Assembly (NCBI GenBank): GCA_025174535.1
Contig: JALBUN010000045.1
Span: forward strand, 372,001 to 436,000
Reading direction: 5' to 3'
Source: Cantharellus purpuraceus
Taxonomy: Eukaryota; Basidiomycota; Agaricomycetes; Cantharellales; Hydnaceae
DNA: 64,000 nucleotides
Part shown: positions 63,530-64,000 of the stretch, one piece after another
Numbering within the stretch: the first letter of the stretch is position 1
Layout: each line of letters starts with the position of its first letter
Translations under genes and position numbers: made by a program
The notes under the pieces: model-generated
Told to the model about the DNA's origin: nothing
Seen by the model: only the letters and a program-made list of their open reading frames with translations
The model's database searches: none

Positions 63530-64000
63530 TGACGAACGCTCGCGGCAGCCATCAAAAACAAATGGATAGCAGCCTCGAAGTTGTAGAGAAGGTGTCCACA
63601 TAAGGTCAAGGATGTCAATTGTAAGATGTTGGGTGACGACATTGAAGATCCCCTTGAATGACTGATGAGCTGGGAGTCAACGTTGATATCGAGATATCGT
63701 AAAAAGGTAAACAGAGACAAGTTTGAAATGCCTGGAGTATGGAGGGGGCTAACGGAAGATTCCATTGGTTCCACGTAAGCGACTGAATCCGAAGGCATGC
63801 TCCTAGTAGGCTCACAATGCGAGAGGCCTCGGCGATGGAAGGGTGGGAGTCCGGCAATAACCATTGCACCTTTACAGGTTGCCGGCAGAACGTGAGGTGA
63901 ACCACAAGTCGAGTGGTGTACCGAGCAAGATTTGCGATGATACTTGGCCTTGTAGCGAACTGCGTTCTGTCCCGCTATGTACGTGGCGAAAGCGAAAGCG
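63530..64000 (-). pseudogene. fragment of the same repeated family, copy 2 (cut by window end)
   Basis: On the minus strand: VHLTFCRQPVKVQWLLPDSHPSIAEASRIV..LGACLRIQSLTWNQWNLP, matching copy 1. The shared 3' words are CCTTGACCTTAT and CCATTTGTTTTTGATG. It continues past the window edge, so whether it is intact cannot be told. 63181-63529 between the copies shows nothing else. Confidence 0.45.

Overview
This window is nuclear DNA of a filamentous basidiomycete, most likely an agaricomycete. The evidence is the gene style (4-7 coding exons, introns of about 45-60 nt, very short first exons), a chromodomain Ty3/Gypsy element with fungal-type proteins, and single-copy housekeeping genes with fungal-type sequence. 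I rebuilt exon chains by hand from GT..AG boundaries and reading-phase closure; none has been checked against transcripts.

Layout. 1-11.5 kb is a retroelement graveyard: a Ty1/Copia RT-RNase H remnant carrying a nested solo LTR, interrupted again by a decayed chromovirus (1935-9277, minus strand) that has an extra antisense ORF, then LTR-like debris. 12.4-20.9 kb is a conserved gene block: mitochondrial ribosomal protein uL13, SMC5, an unknown nuclear-type protein and a hotdog-fold thioesterase-like protein. 21-39.3 kb is a recombinogenic accessory block built from repeated copies of a two-gene unit, a six-exon C2H2 zinc-finger gene followed 151 bp later by a LARP7/Pof8-like (La-related, xRRM) gene. 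Copy C is complete in both genes. Copies A and B keep an open zinc-finger gene but have wrecked LARP7 copies. Four more degenerate zinc-finger paralogues lie at about 21.7-22.3, 27.4-28.5, 34.3-35.7 and 51.9-53.6 kb.

39.9-50.7 kb holds a 7-TM protein, an inverted pair of dead family genes, a NADAR-domain protein, HAM1/ITPase and a small secreted Egh16-like protein. A 67-bp tandem array and a perfect palindrome lie upstream of the last one. 55-62 kb is again conserved: a Cys-rich nuclear-type protein, the U5 snRNP WD40 protein, an unknown acidic protein, and the splicing factor ISY1. The right edge holds two fragments of a repeated family.

The conserved blocks encode core functions: chromosome structure (SMC5), splicing (SNRNP40, ISY1), mitochondrial translation and nucleotide-pool cleaning. 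The most unusual part is the zinc-finger/LARP7 duplication cluster, followed by the chromovirus with a predicted self-priming site and an antisense ORF.
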